From Thiobacillus sp. (lineage in GTDB: Bacteria > Pseudomonadota > Gammaproteobacteria > Burkholderiales > Thiobacillaceae), in the NCBI GenBank assembly GCA_030680405.1, contig JAUXVT010000080.1:1-48369 (forward strand): a DNA stretch of 48,369 bases. Reading direction: 5' to 3'. The notes beneath the pieces were generated by a model, which did no database searches, was not told the origin of the DNA, and saw only the letters and a program-made list of their open reading frames with translations. The position numbers were made by a program, and so were the translations under genes. Of this stretch, positions 36,890-47,580 are shown piece after piece; the first letter of the stretch is position 1; each line of letters opens with the position of its first letter.

Positions 36890-37293
36890 ATCAGCCTACC
36901 CAGCACGAAGCCAATCACGATACCGATGATGAGTGCGATTGTGACCCCGCGATAGGTCAGCACATCCTTCGAGTAGCCGCGCCGTATGGCAACGTAGGAC
37001 ACCAGATAGCCCACGGCGTTAAGCAGCCAGATGAATCCAATCGACAGTACCTTGACGATGATCGGGCCAATGATCGGCACCAGCGCAATGATGCCCAGCA
37101 GCCAGGCAAAGGCATTGGTGATCAGCCCCACCACCACCACGCTTCCTGCGATCACGCTGCGGTCGACATTAAAATGCAAACCCAAACCCACCAGCGCGAA
37201 AATCGCCAGCCACAGCGGCAGCATCACTTTCCAGTTGCGCCACCATCGCGCCCGTGGAGAAAAATCAGCCTTGATGTCGTCCAGTTCAGCCAT
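36886..37293 (-). CDS. Hypothetical membrane protein (three to four spans)
   Basis: 135 residues: a charged N-terminus (MAELDDIKADFSPRARWWRNWK), spans at about 24-41, 45-75 (SVVVVGLITNAFAWLLGIIALVPIIGP), 80-102 and 115-133 (GVTIALIIGIVIGFVLGRLI). No motif recognised. It overlaps the end of selU on the other strand by 4 bp and lies 45 bp downstream of relA in the other direction of reading order. Confidence 0.7.
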   Translation of the reverse strand: MAELDDIKADFSPRARWWRNWKVMLPLWLAIFALVGLGLHFNVDRSVIAGSVVVVGLITNAFAWLLGIIALVPIIGPIIVKVLSIGFIWLLNAVGYLVSYVAIRRGYSKDVLTYRGVTIALIIGIVIGFVLGRLI

Positions 37294-37338
37294 GTCTGAG
37301 ATACAAGGAAACGGGAAATCCGGACAATAAACGAAAAC

Positions 37339-39480
37339 TCAACTACGCCCCACTTCGATCACGTTCTGCACGTGCTGCAGGCGCGCCAGCAGGCGCGACA
37401 GCTGCTGCAATTCCTTGACCCGCACGGTGAGCTGCATGTAGGCATATTCGCCGCGGCTCTCGGTGTTGACGCGCAGCACGTCAAGCTTGTCCTTGGCGAT
37501 GACATCGGAAATATCGCGCAACAGGCCCTGGCGGTCAAACGCTTTCAACTGAATATCCACTTCAAATGCCGCCCCCGCGTCGAGCACCCATTCGGCCGGC
37601 ATCCTGCGCGCGGGGTTGGCGCGTTTGAGCGAGGCGCAGTCGGCGCGGTGCACGGTAAGCCCGCGTCCGACTGTGGTGTAGGCGACGATGGCCTCGGGCG
37701 GCTGCGGCTTGCAGCAGCGCGCCAGCGTCAGCGGCACGTCGCCCAGCCCCGGAATGGTGATTGGATTGCCTGATTTGGCACGCACCCGCGGTTTGCTGGT
37801 GGGCGCCAGCGCGGGGATGACTTTGCCGGATTCCTGCAGGGCATTGACCAGATCGCGCTGGCCGACGTCGCCGCGGCCGAGCGCAGCCAGGAACTCGTCC
37901 ACCTTGCCGAACTTGAGCCGCTGCGCGAGCTTTTCCTGGCTCGCGTCCACCACGCCCAGTCGCTTGAGTTCCTTGTCCAGCAGGGTGCGGCCGAGGCCGA
38001 CCTGCTCGCCGACATTGCGCTGGCGGAACCACGCGCGCACCTTGGAGCGCGCGCGGTGGGTGGCCAGATAGCCGAGCGCGGGGTTGAGCCAGTCGCGGCT
38101 GGGCGCGCCTTCTTTCGTGGTGACGATCTCGACGCGCTGGCCGTTGTCGAGCACGGTGTTGAGCGGCATCATCGCACCGTTGACCTTGGCGCCGCGACAG
38201 CGGTGGCCGAGGTCGGTATGCAGCGCGTAGGCAAAATCCACCGGCGTGGCGCCGCGGTCGAGCGCCACCACCCGCCCCTGCGGCGTCAGCACATACACCT
38301 GGTCATGGAACAGTTCGGTCTTGAACTGTTCGGTGAATTCGCTGCTGTCGGCAACGTCGTCCTTCCATTCGAGAATGCGCCGCAGCCAGGCGATCTTTTC
38401 CTCGTACTGCGCGTCCTGGCGGCCGCCCTCCTTGTAGCGCCAGTGCGCAGCCACGCCGAGTTCGGCATGGCGGTGCATGTCGAAGGTGCGGATCTGGACT
38501 TCGAGCGCGCGGTCCTCCGGGCCGATCACTGCAGTATGCAGCGAGCGGTAGTCGTTGCTTTTGGGCTGCGAGATATAGTCGTCGAATTCGCCCGGAATCG
38601 GCTGCCACAGGTTGTGCACCAGCCCCAGCACGGTGTAGCAGTCGATCTCGTGCCGGACCAGCACGCGCACCGCGCGAATGTCGTACAACTGCTCGAAGGA
38701 GAGCCGCTTGCGCCGCATCTTGTTGACGATGCTGGCGATATGCTTGGGGCGGCCGCTAACTTCGGCCTCAATGCCGTGCAGCGCGAGTTCGGCTTGCAGA
38801 CGTTCGACGATGCCCGAAATGTATGCCTCGCGGTCGGCGCGTTTTTCGTCGAGCTGAGCGGCGATGTTCTTGTAGGTGTCGGGTTCCAGATAGCGGAACG
38901 CCCAGTCCTCCATTTCCCACTTGATCTGCCACACGCCGAGCCGGTTCGCCAGCGGGGCGAACAGTTCGCGCGCCTGCTGGCCGAGCGCCGCGCGCGTGGC
39001 GGCATCCTGGCTGGCGGCGCAGCGCAGGGCGTGGGTGCGTTCGGCCAGTTTCACCAGCACCACGCGGATGTCTTCCACCATCGCCAGCACCATCTGCCGC
39101 AGCGCCTCCAACTGGGCATGCGGGTCGATGCGCTTGTCGGTGGCACTGGTGGCCAGCGTCTCGATTCGCGCCATCGCCGCGACGCCCCGGGCAAGCCGGG
39201 CGGCAGTGCCGAAGCTGACATCGAATTCAGGTTTGTCGTCAATACAGTCTTGCAGCAGGGCCGCAGCCACCGCATCCGCCCCCACCCGCAGCTCGGCCAC
39301 GATCAGTGCAGTGCCGACGCTGTGGGCGAAAGCATGGCTTGGCCCCAGTTGCTGGTGCGCATGATCCAGCGCGCGCCAAGGCAGGTGGTTTTCCGCCACC
39401 GGCAGGACGCGCGCCAACGCCTGCCTGGCGGGTTCGAGGTCGGTCGCTTCAAAGCAGCGGGGCTTCGAGATTTCAGTCAT
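37339..39480 (-). CDS. relA: (p)ppGpp synthetase RelA
   Basis: A 713-residue RelA/SpoT homologue. The HD hydrolase region is degenerate (LLQDCIDDKPE in place of a HDxxED core), while the synthetase region keeps the RelA-type EFDD in IPGEFDDYISQPKSNDYRSLHTAV and EVQIRTFDMHRHAELGVAAHWRYKEG. TGS (TPQGRVVALDRGATPVDFAYALH) and C-terminal ACT domains follow. It is thus a synthetase-only, ribosome-linked stringent response enzyme. The ATG overlaps the comEC stop by 4 bp, an unusual but evident coupling. Confidence 0.93.
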   Translation of the reverse strand: MTEISKPRCFEATDLEPARQALARVLPVAENHLPWRALDHAHQQLGPSHAFAHSVGTALIVAELRVGADAVAAALLQDCIDDKPEFDVSFGTAARLARGVAAMARIETLATSATDKRIDPHAQLEALRQMVLAMVEDIRVVLVKLAERTHALRCAASQDAATRAALGQQARELFAPLANRLGVWQIKWEMEDWAFRYLEPDTYKNIAAQLDEKRADREAYISGIVERLQAELALHGIEAEVSGRPKHIASIVNKMRRKRLSFEQLYDIRAVRVLVRHEIDCYTVLGLVHNLWQPIPGEFDDYISQPKSNDYRSLHTAVIGPEDRALEVQIRTFDMHRHAELGVAAHWRYKEGGRQDAQYEEKIAWLRRILEWKDDVADSSEFTEQFKTELFHDQVYVLTPQGRVVALDRGATPVDFAYALHTDLGHRCRGAKVNGAMMPLNTVLDNGQRVEIVTTKEGAPSRDWLNPALGYLATHRARSKVRAWFRQRNVGEQVGLGRTLLDKELKRLGVVDASQEKLAQRLKFGKVDEFLAALGRGDVGQRDLVNALQESGKVIPALAPTSKPRVRAKSGNPITIPGLGDVPLTLARCCKPQPPEAIVAYTTVGRGLTVHRADCASLKRANPARRMPAEWVLDAGAAFEVDIQLKAFDRQGLLRDISDVIAKDKLDVLRVNTESRGEYAYMQLTVRVKELQQLSRLLARLQHVQNVIEVGRS

Positions 39481-41822
39481 GGTCGCGAAAAGTCAGCCTG
39501 CCAGTAACGGCGATGGGTGGGGCGATATTGTGAGGCCTCGACCCCGGCTTCGCCAAAATCGAAGCGGATCAGCCCGCCGGAATCGCTGCGCAGCATGCGC
39601 GCATCGATCTCGCGAAAGCGCGCCACCACCTGAGGATGCGGGTGGCCGTAGCGGTTGCGGTGGCCCATGGTGAACACGACAAATTCGGGCCGGGTCGCCG
39701 CAACGAATTCAGGGATGGAGGAGGTGCGGCTGCCGTGATGCCCGGCGAGCAGGACGGTCACCGGGGTCAACCGGGCAGACTCGAGTAATTCAAGTTCCGC
39801 ACGCCTTTCGCCATCGGCCGTCAGCAGCAGGCTGTGGCGCGCGCTGCTGATCTGCAGCACGCAGCTGAAGTCATTGTCGCGGCGATGGGTTTCGGCGTAG
39901 GCCGCGGGCAATGGATTCAGTATCTCGAACAGCACGCCATCCCAGTTCCAGCGCTGGCCGCGCACGCAGTGGCGCGCAGCCGGCGCGCCGTCGAGCAGGG
40001 GGCTGGCGGCGGGCAGGCCGTGCAGCAGCCAGTCGGTCGGAATGTCGCGCAACACCGAGCGCATGCCGCCGCTGTGGTCGTTGTCGTCATGGGTAACGAT
40101 CAGCCCGGACAGGCGCCCGATTCCCGATGCGCGCAGGTAGGGGACGATAATGCGCTCGCCCGAATCGCTATCTGCGAATGCCGCGCCAGTGTCGTATAGC
40201 AACGCACGATTCGCGGTGCGAACCAGCACGGCGGTGCCCTGCCCGACGTCGATCACCTCGACGCGAAAGTTGTCGGGCACGATGGAGTCACGCAACGGAA
40301 ACAACAGCGGCAGCCACAGCAGCAGCCCCAACCCGCGCAGCGGAAACCCGCGCGGCAACAGCATCCACACCGTGCCGGCCAGCGCCAACGCCGCCGCCCA
40401 CCCGGCCGGCGCGGGCAGGGTCGTCACCGCCAGCGGCAGGCTGCTCGCCCAGGCCAGCCCCGCTCCCAGCCAGGCCATCAACCACGCTGCCAACTGCCAC
40501 AAGGGCGTGATCAGCACGCCCAGCAGCGCCAGCGGCGTGACCAGCCAGCTCACCAGCGGAATCGCGACCGCATTGGCCAGCGGCGAGATCAGGGAGACCT
40601 GCTGGAATAGCAGAAACAGCACCGGCGCCAGCGCCAGGGTGACCGCCCCCTGCACCATGACCCAGCCGCGCAGCTTGCCGGGCAGCGCCACGCGGCCGAA
40701 GCTCACCCACAGGATCGCGGCCATGGCGCCGAACGACAGCCAGAATCCGGCCGACAATACCGCCCACGGGTCGATCAGCAGCACGATGAACAGCGCCACG
40801 ATCAGCGCGGTGAAGGGCCGCGGCTCGCGCCGCCCCCAAAGCGCAATCGCCAGCACCGCCAGCATAAATAGCGTACGCTGGGCAGGCACCTGAAAACCCG
40901 CCAACAACGCATAGCCGAATGCCGCCAGCACCGCCGCGATCAATCCGGCCTGGCGCGCGGGCAGGCGTTCCGCATGGCGCGGCAGGCGCCGCCAGATGCT
41001 CGCCACCAGCCAGCCGGCCAGCGCGGCGATCATGGTGACGTGCAGGCCGGAAATGCTCAGCAGGTGGTTGACGCCGGTGCGGGTGAACGCGCGCCATTGA
41101 TCGTGCGGGATGCCGCGCTGGTCGCCGACCACCAGCGCGGCAATGACCCCCGCGTAGGGCGCGTCGCCGAGTGTGGTGAAAATGCGTTCGCGCACCGACG
41201 CGCGGGTCGCGGCGATCCAGGCAGCGGGCGTGGCGGCCTGCGCCGTGATGCGCTGCGGTGCGGGCATCTCGCGCACATAACCGCTGGCATTGATGCGGCG
41301 CTCCAGCATCCAGGCTTCGAGGTCGAAGCCGTGCGGATTGCTGGTGCCGTAGGGCATTTTTAGCCGCACGGTCAGTTGCCAGCGTTCCCCGGCCTGCATC
41401 CGCGCGACGCGATGTGCTGCCTCGCGCGGCCAGTAGCGGGTTAGCTGGATCCGCCGCAACACCGGCGCATTCGGGGTGATGACCTGCTCGACGTCGAACA
41501 CGAAGCGTTCGCCGCGCGCGTTGGTATGCGGCAAGTCGCCAATCACGCCGACAAGCTCGATATCCACCCCCTGCCAGTGTGCGGGCAGGCGCTCCGCCAG
41601 CCGCGCATCCGCCCGCCAGGCGGCCCAGGCAAAGCCGAGCGCCGCGCACAGCAGCGCCACGCCGAGGCGGCGCAAGGATTCGGCAACAGGGCGGGGGAAA
41701 GCCGGCAGCCACAGCTGCGACAGCAGCAACGGCAACAGCCACAGCCAGCGCGCCGGCGGCAGTTCGGGCTGCTGTTGCAGCCACCATACGCCGAGACAGA
41801 ACGCGATGAGGGTGAGCCGCAT
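39477..41822 (-). CDS. comEC: ComEC/Rec2 DNA uptake channel protein
   Basis: A 781-residue inner-membrane protein. An N-terminal soluble domain (DUF4131-like, about 60-190) is followed by the competence domain with FTRTGVNHLLSISGLHVTMIAAL and about ten membrane spans (210-510), then a metallo-beta-lactamase domain with LIVTHDDNDHSGGMRS, LLLTADGERRAELELL and LLAGHHGSRTSS. ComEC takes up single-stranded DNA in natural transformation. A separate comEA-like gene lies near the right end of the window. Confidence 0.94.
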   Translation of the reverse strand: MRLTLIAFCLGVWWLQQQPELPPARWLWLLPLLLSQLWLPAFPRPVAESLRRLGVALLCAALGFAWAAWRADARLAERLPAHWQGVDIELVGVIGDLPHTNARGERFVFDVEQVITPNAPVLRRIQLTRYWPREAAHRVARMQAGERWQLTVRLKMPYGTSNPHGFDLEAWMLERRINASGYVREMPAPQRITAQAATPAAWIAATRASVRERIFTTLGDAPYAGVIAALVVGDQRGIPHDQWRAFTRTGVNHLLSISGLHVTMIAALAGWLVASIWRRLPRHAERLPARQAGLIAAVLAAFGYALLAGFQVPAQRTLFMLAVLAIALWGRREPRPFTALIVALFIVLLIDPWAVLSAGFWLSFGAMAAILWVSFGRVALPGKLRGWVMVQGAVTLALAPVLFLLFQQVSLISPLANAVAIPLVSWLVTPLALLGVLITPLWQLAAWLMAWLGAGLAWASSLPLAVTTLPAPAGWAAALALAGTVWMLLPRGFPLRGLGLLLWLPLLFPLRDSIVPDNFRVEVIDVGQGTAVLVRTANRALLYDTGAAFADSDSGERIIVPYLRASGIGRLSGLIVTHDDNDHSGGMRSVLRDIPTDWLLHGLPAASPLLDGAPAARHCVRGQRWNWDGVLFEILNPLPAAYAETHRRDNDFSCVLQISSARHSLLLTADGERRAELELLESARLTPVTVLLAGHHGSRTSSIPEFVAATRPEFVVFTMGHRNRYGHPHPQVVARFREIDARMLRSDSGGLIRFDFGEAGVEASQYRPTHRRYWQADFSRP

Positions 41823-41834
41823 CGCGCCGAAGGG

Positions 41835-42515
41835 TCAGACCGGCTGGAGGCTTCCGTCGACCAGCCGCATCTGCCGGTCCATGCGTGCTGCCAACTCGGC
41901 GTCGTGGGTGACGACGACCAGGCTCGTCTGGTGTTTGCGATTGAGTTCGCGCATCAGGTCGAACACCGCATCGGCGGTGTGGCGGTCTAGGTTGCCGGTG
42001 GGCTCGTCGGCGAGAATGCACGCCGGGTGCGTGACTAGGGCGCGGGCGATGGCGACGCGCTGGCGCTCGCCGCCGGAGAGTTCGCCGGGTCGATGCGTGA
42101 GGCGATGCCCGAGGCCGACCTCTTCAAGGATGGCGGCGGCGTGCGCCAGCGCCTGAACCTTATCCATGCGGCGGATGAGGAACGGCATGGCGGCGTTTTC
42201 CTGCGCGGAAAACTCGGGCAGCAGATGGTGGAACTGGTAGACGAAGCCGAGTGCGCGATTGCGCAGGTCGCAGCGCTCGGCCTCGGAAATCGCGAAAGGG
42301 TCGCGCCCCATCAGCGTAATCTGCCCGGTAGTCGGCGTGTCGAGTCCACCCAGCAGATGCAGCAGCGTGCTTTTGCCCGAGCCCGAGACGCCAACGATGG
42401 CGAGCGACTCGCCGGCATGGACTTGCAGATCGACTCTGCCGAGCACCGGCACATCAGTCCCGCCCTGGCGGAAAACCTTGCCCAGCCCGGCGCAGCTCAA
42501 CACGACCTCATTCAT
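41835..42515 (-). CDS. lolD: Lipoprotein-releasing ABC transporter ATPase LolD
   Basis: A 226-residue ATPase of the LolCDE complex that extracts lipoproteins from the inner membrane. Walker A is GVSGSGKST, the Q-loop region [22 protein letters not shown] is typical of LolD, the signature is [15 protein letters not shown] and Walker B is [11 protein letters not shown]. The ATG at 42515 overlaps the lolC stop by 8 bp; a longer frame up to 42662 shadows lolC. Downstream, comEC starts 12 bp later. Confidence 0.94.
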   Translation of the reverse strand: MNEVVLSCAGLGKVFRQGGTDVPVLGRVDLQVHAGESLAIVGVSGSGKSTLLHLLGGLDTPTTGQITLMGRDPFAISEAERCDLRNRALGFVYQFHHLLPEFSAQENAAMPFLIRRMDKVQALAHAAAILEEVGLGHRLTHRPGELSGGERQRVAIARALVTHPACILADEPTGNLDRHTADAVFDLMRELNRKHQTSLVVVTHDAELAARMDRQMRLVDGSLQPV

Positions 42516-43752
42516 AGCGCAGCGCCTCCGCCGGATTGATGCGCGACGCGCGCCAGCTCGGGTACAGCGTCGCGACCAGGCTGATGAGCAGCGAAATCCC
42601 CGCGATGATGCCGACGTCATTCCACTCCAGCTTGGACGGCAGTTCGTTGATGTAATACACATCGGCCGGGAACAGGTCCATGCCGGCCAGACGTTCGATG
42701 ATGGGGACGACGGTTTCGAGGTTGAGCGCCAGCAGCACCCCGCCCGCCACGCCGAGCACAGTGCCGAACACGCCGATGAAGGCGCCCTGGATGATGAAGA
42801 TTTTCATGATCGAGCCGGGGTGCGCGCCGAGGGTGCGCAGGATGGCGATGTCGGACTGCTTGTCGGTCACCGCCATCACCAGGGTGGAGACGATGTTGAA
42901 TGCAGCGACGGCGACGATCAGCAGCAGGATCAGGAACATCATGCGTTTTTCGATTGCCACCGCACGGAAGAAATTGGCGTGGCTTTGTGTCCAGTCGGTC
43001 AGGTAATAATGGCCGGCGAGACTCTGCGACAGTTCGCGGGTGACGAAGGGCGCGCGAAACAGTTCGGTCAGCTTCAGCCGCACGCCCGACACATCCTCGC
43101 CCAGCCGCAGCAGCTTCTGCGCGTCTTGCAGATGAATCAGCGCCAGGCCGGAATCGTATTCGAACATCCCGGCTTCGAAGATGCCGGTGACGGTGAACTG
43201 CTTGACGCGCGGCATCACCCCGGCCGGCGTGATGTTGCCCTGCGGCGTGAGTAATACCAGCTTGTCGCCGGGATACACATTGAGTACACGCGCGAGTTCG
43301 CCGCCTAAGATGATGCCGAATTCGCCCGCCTGCAGATCGGTCAGTTTTCCGGCCTTCATGTAGCGGGAAAAATCGGCGACTTGGCTTTCCAGTTCCGGCA
43401 ATACCCCGCGGATGATCGCGCCGCGCACCATGTCGCCGTTGGCCAGCATGCCCTGGGCGTTCACATAGGGCGCGCCCGACATCACTTCCTGGTTCTGCTT
43501 CGCCTGCGCCAGCACGCCGCGCCAGTCGGCCAGACGATCCGCCGGGCCGCTGATTTCCAGATGCGCCGCCACCCCGAGAATGCGCGTGCGCAGTTCTTCC
43601 TGAAAGCCGTTCATCACACTCAGCACCACGATCAGCGCCATCACGCCCAGCGCAATGCCCGCCATGGCGACGATGGAAATGAAGGAGATGAAATGGTTGC
43701 GGCGCTTGGCGTGAGTGTAGCGCAGGCCGATCAGGAGTTCAAAGGGAAGCAA
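42508..43752 (-). CDS. lolC: Lipoprotein-releasing ABC transporter permease LolC/LolE
   Basis: A 414-residue permease. The start [51 protein letters not shown] and the motif of the first span are typical; a large periplasmic domain (about 50-265) is followed by three spans, with [24 protein letters not shown] between. The C-terminus ends [13 protein letters not shown] single LolC/E gene with lolD suggests a homodimeric LolF-like arrangement or a second copy elsewhere. Confidence 0.93.
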   Translation of the reverse strand: MLPFELLIGLRYTHAKRRNHFISFISIVAMAGIALGVMALIVVLSVMNGFQEELRTRILGVAAHLEISGPADRLADWRGVLAQAKQNQEVMSGAPYVNAQGMLANGDMVRGAIIRGVLPELESQVADFSRYMKAGKLTDLQAGEFGIILGGELARVLNVYPGDKLVLLTPQGNITPAGVMPRVKQFTVTGIFEAGMFEYDSGLALIHLQDAQKLLRLGEDVSGVRLKLTELFRAPFVTRELSQSLAGHYYLTDWTQSHANFFRAVAIEKRMMFLILLLIVAVAAFNIVSTLVMAVTDKQSDIAILRTLGAHPGSIMKIFIIQGAFIGVFGTVLGVAGGVLLALNLETVVPIIERLAGMDLFPADVYYINELPSKLEWNDVGIIAGISLLISLVATLYPSWRASRINPAEALRYE

Positions 43753-43797
43753 AAAAAGGACTCGCAGAAGGAATGTCCGGAGTATGCCACAGCTGCC

Positions 43798-44220
43798 CTA
43801 ATCGCCCAGCAGGTGCAGTACCACACTGCGCGTCTGCGCAGCACGCCGGTGCTCGAAGACGTAAATGCCCTGCCAGGTGCCGAGCAGCGGCTTGCCGTCG
43901 GCAACCGGGATCGCCAGGTGGGTTGGCGTCAATGCCGCCGCGCGCACGGGGGCCGGCATGTCGTACGCGCCTTCCAGGGTGTGTTCGAAAATCGGGTCGC
44001 CTTCCGGCACCAACCGCGACAGGAAGCGCTCCAGATCGGTCTGCACGGTCGGATCGTAATTTTCCTGAATCAGCAGGCTCGCGGAGGTGTGGCGGATATA
44101 CAGGGTAAGCAGGCCCCGCCGGATACCGCTGGCCTGCACCCAGTCACGCACCTGCGGGGTGAAGGCATGTAAACCTTTGCCGCGGGTGGGGACGGTGATT
44201 TCATGGAAAGCCTGACGCAT
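43798..44220 (-). CDS. yjbQ: YjbQ family protein (UPF0047)
   Basis: A 140-residue protein with family motifs TYRGKG-like PTRGKGLHAFTPQV, LYIRHTSASLLIQENYDPTVQTDLE and LLGTWQGIYVFEHRRA. In E. coli YjbQ has thiamine phosphate synthase-like activity in vitro; the true role is unsettled. The start at 44220 (MRQAFHEITVPT) fits the family; an in-frame ATG two codons earlier is possible. It lies 40 bp from the divergent gene at 44260. Confidence 0.88.
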   Translation of the reverse strand: MRQAFHEITVPTRGKGLHAFTPQVRDWVQASGIRRGLLTLYIRHTSASLLIQENYDPTVQTDLERFLSRLVPEGDPIFEHTLEGAYDMPAPVRAAALTPTHLAIPVADGKPLLGTWQGIYVFEHRRAAQTRSVVLHLLGD

Positions 44221-44259
44221 GGCCGCCATTCTAGCGAATCCGCTTGTTACACTCGCCGC

Positions 44260-45258
44260 ATGCTGTTGCTTATCCCCTATCTGTTCCCGTCTGCACGCCT
44301 GCTGGAGGCGGCAGCCCAGGATCTGCGTCTGCCCGCGCTGCAAACTTTGCTGGCGCGCGGCACCCGCCAGCCCTGCCCGGCCGAGGGCGTGGAAGCAGCC
44401 CTGTGCGAAGCGCTGGGAATAGCCCGCCAGCAGGACTGGCCGCTCGCCCCGATCACCCTGGCGGCGGATGGCGGCATGGCCGGGGACGCCTACTGGCTAC
44501 GCGCCGACCCGGTGCATTTGCAGGTGATGCGCGACCGCATCGTGCTGGCGGACAGCGGCGCCTTTGAATTGACGCAACTGGAAGCCGACGCGCTTGCTGC
44601 CGCCATCGGCCAACATTTCGGTGCCGACCTGAGCCCGAATCCTCTCCACCCCAAGCGCTGGTACCTGCGACTTCCCCATGCGCCGCGCCTGACCACCACC
44701 CCGTTGTCTGTCGCGGTGGGACGCGATATCGATCCACTGCTGCCGCAAGGCGGCGACGCCATGCGATTTCGCGCCCAGTTGAATGAACTGCAAATGCTGC
44801 TGCACGACCACCCGGTGAATCAGGCGCGCGAAGCGCGCGGCGACTTGCCGGTGAATTCGTTGTGGTTGTGGGGCGGTGGCTGCCTGCCTGCCGCACGCGC
44901 CATTCCCGTGCCGATTTATGCCGGGAATGCCGAAGCGCAGGCACTCGCAGCCTTGTGCAGCGCGGACGTGCATGCGCTGCCCTCGCATCTGGACGCGCAG
45001 TTGCTTGAAACGAATGGGGTCATGCTGCTGGATGCGTTGACGCGTGCCGGGCAGGTCGGTGACGCTTACGGTTGGCGCGAAGCGCTGCGTGAACTGGAAC
45101 AGGACTGGTTTGTGCCGTTGCTGGGCACGCTGCGCAAGATCGGCCCGCACGGCCTGCGCCTGATCGATCCAGTCAACGGAAAAATATTGCATCTGCACAC
45201 AAGCGACGCCTGGAAATTTTGGCGACGCCCGCAACCCCTGATCTCCATGCTGGCCTGA
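44260..45258 (+). CDS. Phosphoglycerate mutase-like conserved protein (COG4255)
   Basis: A 332-residue cytoplasmic protein. Segments include MLLLIPYLFPSARLLEAAAQDL, RWYLRLPHAPRLTTTPLSVAVGRDIDPLLPQG, NELQMLLHDHPVNQAREARGDLPVNSLWLWGGG and WFVPLLGTLRKIG. This matches a proteobacterial family loosely annotated as cofactor-independent phosphoglycerate mutase-like; metal-binding residues of a true enzyme are not obvious, so its role is unknown. I use the ATG at 44260, close behind the divergent yjbQ start. Confidence 0.78.
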   Translation: MLLLIPYLFPSARLLEAAAQDLRLPALQTLLARGTRQPCPAEGVEAALCEALGIARQQDWPLAPITLAADGGMAGDAYWLRADPVHLQVMRDRIVLADSGAFELTQLEADALAAAIGQHFGADLSPNPLHPKRWYLRLPHAPRLTTTPLSVAVGRDIDPLLPQGGDAMRFRAQLNELQMLLHDHPVNQAREARGDLPVNSLWLWGGGCLPAARAIPVPIYAGNAEAQALAALCSADVHALPSHLDAQLLETNGVMLLDALTRAGQVGDAYGWREALRELEQDWFVPLLGTLRKIGPHGLRLIDPVNGKILHLHTSDAWKFWRRPQPLISMLA

Positions 45259-45288
45259 GAATCAGAAAAGCCCGCTGCAGCCCTCCGC

Positions 45289-46620
45289 TCAGACCGGCGT
45301 CGCCCACAGGTCGTGTTCGTCGGCGTCCTCGACGTGCACCTTGAGGCGCGTCCCCGGCGGTAGATCAAACACGCCTTCGAGATACACCACGCCATCGATC
45401 TCCGGCGCATCGGCATGGCTGCGTGCAAGCGTGCCGGCCTCGTCCTGTTCGTCGACGATGACCTCGATTTCGCGGCCGATCTTGGCCGCAAGTCGGGCGG
45501 CCGAGATTTCTGCCTGCACTTCCATGAAGCGCTCCAGTCGCTCCTCCTTCAGTTCTTCCGGCACGGCGTCGGGCAATTCGTTGGCCGCCGCGCCTTCGAC
45601 CGGCGAATACCTGAAGCAGCCGACGCGGTCGAGCTGCGCCTCCTTAAGGAAGGCCAGCAACTCCTCGAACTCGGCCTCCGTCTCGCCGGGAAAGCCGACG
45701 ATGAAGGTCGAGCGCAGCGTGAGATCGGGCACCGCGGCACGCCAGGACTGGATACGATCCAGCGTCTTCTCAACCGCGCCGGGGCGTTTCATCAGCTTGA
45801 GAATGCGCGGGCTGGCATGCTGAAACGGGATATCGAGGTACGGCAGGATGATGCCATCGGCCATCAGCGGAATCACGTCGTCCACGCTGGGATACGGATA
45901 CACATAATGCAGCCGCACCCATGCCCCCAGGCTCCCCAGCGCACCGGCCAGTTCGGTCATGCGGGTTTTCAGCGGGCGGCCGTTCCAGAAGCCGGGACGA
46001 TATTTTACGTCCACCCCGTAGGCACTGGTGTCCTGCGAAACCACCAGTAATTCCCGCACGCCCGCGCCGACCAGCGCCTCTGCCTCGCGCATCACGTCGC
46101 CGACCGGTCGGCTTACCAGATCGCCGCGCATCGACGGAATGATGCAGAAGGTGCAGCGGTGATTGCAGCCCTCGGATATTTTCAGGTACGCGTAATGACG
46201 CGGGGTGAGCTTGACGCCGCCCGGCGGAATCAGGTCTTCAAATGGATCGTGCGGCTTGGGCAGCGCGGTGTGCACCGCCTGCATCACCTCGTCCAGCGCG
46301 TGCGGCCCGGACACCGCCAGCACCTTGGGATGCGCCTCGCGAATCACATCGGCCTTGGCGCCGAGACAACCGGTCACGATCACCTTGCCGTTTTCCGCCA
46401 GCGCCTCGCCGATCGCTTCAAGCGATTCCTGCACCGCAGCATCGATAAAACCGCAGGTATTGACCACCACCACGTCGGCATCGTCGTAGCTTCCGACAAT
46501 GCCGTAGCCTTCGGCACGCAACTGCGTCAGGATGCGCTCGGAATCAACCGTCGCCTTGGGACAGCCGAGCGAGACAAATCCGACGGTCGGCGTGCGGGCA
46601 GGTTTTACTTTGGTTACCAT
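45289..46620 (-). CDS. rimO: Ribosomal protein S12 methylthiotransferase RimO
   Basis: A 443-residue radical SAM methylthiotransferase. The UPF0004 domain has [26 protein letters not shown] and [11 protein letters not shown], giving three Fe-S cysteines. The radical SAM motif is [20 protein letters not shown] and a C-terminal TRAM domain follows (IEVIVDEQ to [13 protein letters not shown]). It modifies an aspartate of protein S12. AGGA precedes the ATG at 46620 by nine bases; a TTG at 46629 is too close to it. Confidence 0.95.
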   Translation of the reverse strand: MVTKVKPARTPTVGFVSLGCPKATVDSERILTQLRAEGYGIVGSYDDADVVVVNTCGFIDAAVQESLEAIGEALAENGKVIVTGCLGAKADVIREAHPKVLAVSGPHALDEVMQAVHTALPKPHDPFEDLIPPGGVKLTPRHYAYLKISEGCNHRCTFCIIPSMRGDLVSRPVGDVMREAEALVGAGVRELLVVSQDTSAYGVDVKYRPGFWNGRPLKTRMTELAGALGSLGAWVRLHYVYPYPSVDDVIPLMADGIILPYLDIPFQHASPRILKLMKRPGAVEKTLDRIQSWRAAVPDLTLRSTFIVGFPGETEAEFEELLAFLKEAQLDRVGCFRYSPVEGAAANELPDAVPEELKEERLERFMEVQAEISAARLAAKIGREIEVIVDEQDEAGTLARSHADAPEIDGVVYLEGVFDLPPGTRLKVHVEDADEHDLWATPV

Positions 46621-46647
46621 GACGTTCAATCCTGATGGAGCAGTGAA

Positions 46648-46866
46648 ATGTATATCGTAGCGATCGGCTGGGCCTACGTGATTCTGATGATGGCAGTCAC
46701 CGCCAGCAGTATCGGCAAGGCGCTGGCCATCCTGGTTTTTCTGGGTGTGTTGCCGCTGGCGCTGTTTGTTTACGTGGCCGGTGGTCTACGGCGACGGCAA
46801 CGCTCAATGGCCGTCGCCGATGAAGTAACCAGCCAGCGCGACGGTGCCGATCCCCAGTCCGATTAG
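46648..46866 (+). CDS. Small two-span membrane protein
   Basis: A 72-residue protein with two hydrophobic segments (about 3-20 and 25-45, [20 protein letters not shown]) and a charged tail [14 protein letters not shown]. Family not recognised, though short proteins of this design are common beside rimO in related bacteria as far as I recall. It is divergent from rimO (27 bp), and its last 63 bp overlap the convergent ZIP transporter gene. Confidence 0.6.
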   Translation: MYIVAIGWAYVILMMAVTASSIGKALAILVFLGVLPLALFVYVAGGLRRRQRSMAVADEVTSQRDGADPQSD

Positions 46867-47580
46867 TACAAGCTGTTGCAGGGTCTGGCGGATTTCTGCG
46901 CGCCTGTGCAAACCGGGAATCAGGTCCGACAAGGCCACGTACAACATGCTTGCCCCTGCCAGCCCCAGCAGCACTGGCGTCCAGCCCTCCAGCATCGACA
47001 GCGCGTAATACCCCACCAGCGCTCCCACCATCGTTGCCACGCCGGTCAGGAAATTGAGCAGCAATGCTTGTGTGCGGGTGTAGCCCGAATGCAGCAGGAT
47101 CAAGAAATCACCAATTTCCTGCGGGATTTCGTGGGCAATGATCGCCAGTGCAGTGATCACCCCCAAGCGGAAATCAACCAGAAAGGCGCCTGCGATGATG
47201 ACGCCGTCGACAAAATTATGGAAGGTGTCACCCACCGTGATCATCAGGCCGGAACGTCCGTGGTCATGGCTTTGGTCATGGCTGCTATGCGCCTCGCAAA
47301 CCTCGTCGTGACAATGTCGCCACAACACCAGCTTTTCCAGCAGAAAGAACAGCAAGATACCGCCGAGTAAAGCCTTGGCGACCGTTTTGATATCGCCGCC
47401 CATTTCCACCGCTTCCGGCAACACTTCCAATAACGAAGCACCCAGCAGTGCACCAATGGCGTAGCTCACTAGCACAGGCACCCAGCTGGGGCGGGCAGAC
47501 AAGGCCAATACCGCAGCCAGCAACAAGCTCAGCAAGCTGCCTGCGGCAGTTGCAATCAGAATGATGGCAAGGATAGACAT
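46804..47580 (-). CDS. ZIP family divalent metal transporter
   Basis: A 258-residue, about eight-span ZIP transporter. A His-rich cytoplasmic loop (about 95-113, WRHCHDEVCEAHSSHDQSHD) is followed by the metal-binding spans TFHNFVDGVIIAG and IIAHEIPQEIGDFLILLHSGY. Such proteins import zinc or other divalent metals. The ATG at 47580 (MSILAIILIATAAG) starts the first span; the frame also allows 47589. It converges with the small membrane protein gene. Confidence 0.9.
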   Translation of the reverse strand: MSILAIILIATAAGSLLSLLLAAVLALSARPSWVPVLVSYAIGALLGASLLEVLPEAVEMGGDIKTVAKALLGGILLFFLLEKLVLWRHCHDEVCEAHSSHDQSHDHGRSGLMITVGDTFHNFVDGVIIAGAFLVDFRLGVITALAIIAHEIPQEIGDFLILLHSGYTRTQALLLNFLTGVATMVGALVGYYALSMLEGWTPVLLGLAGASMLYVALSDLIPGLHRRAEIRQTLQQLVLIGLGIGTVALAGYFIGDGH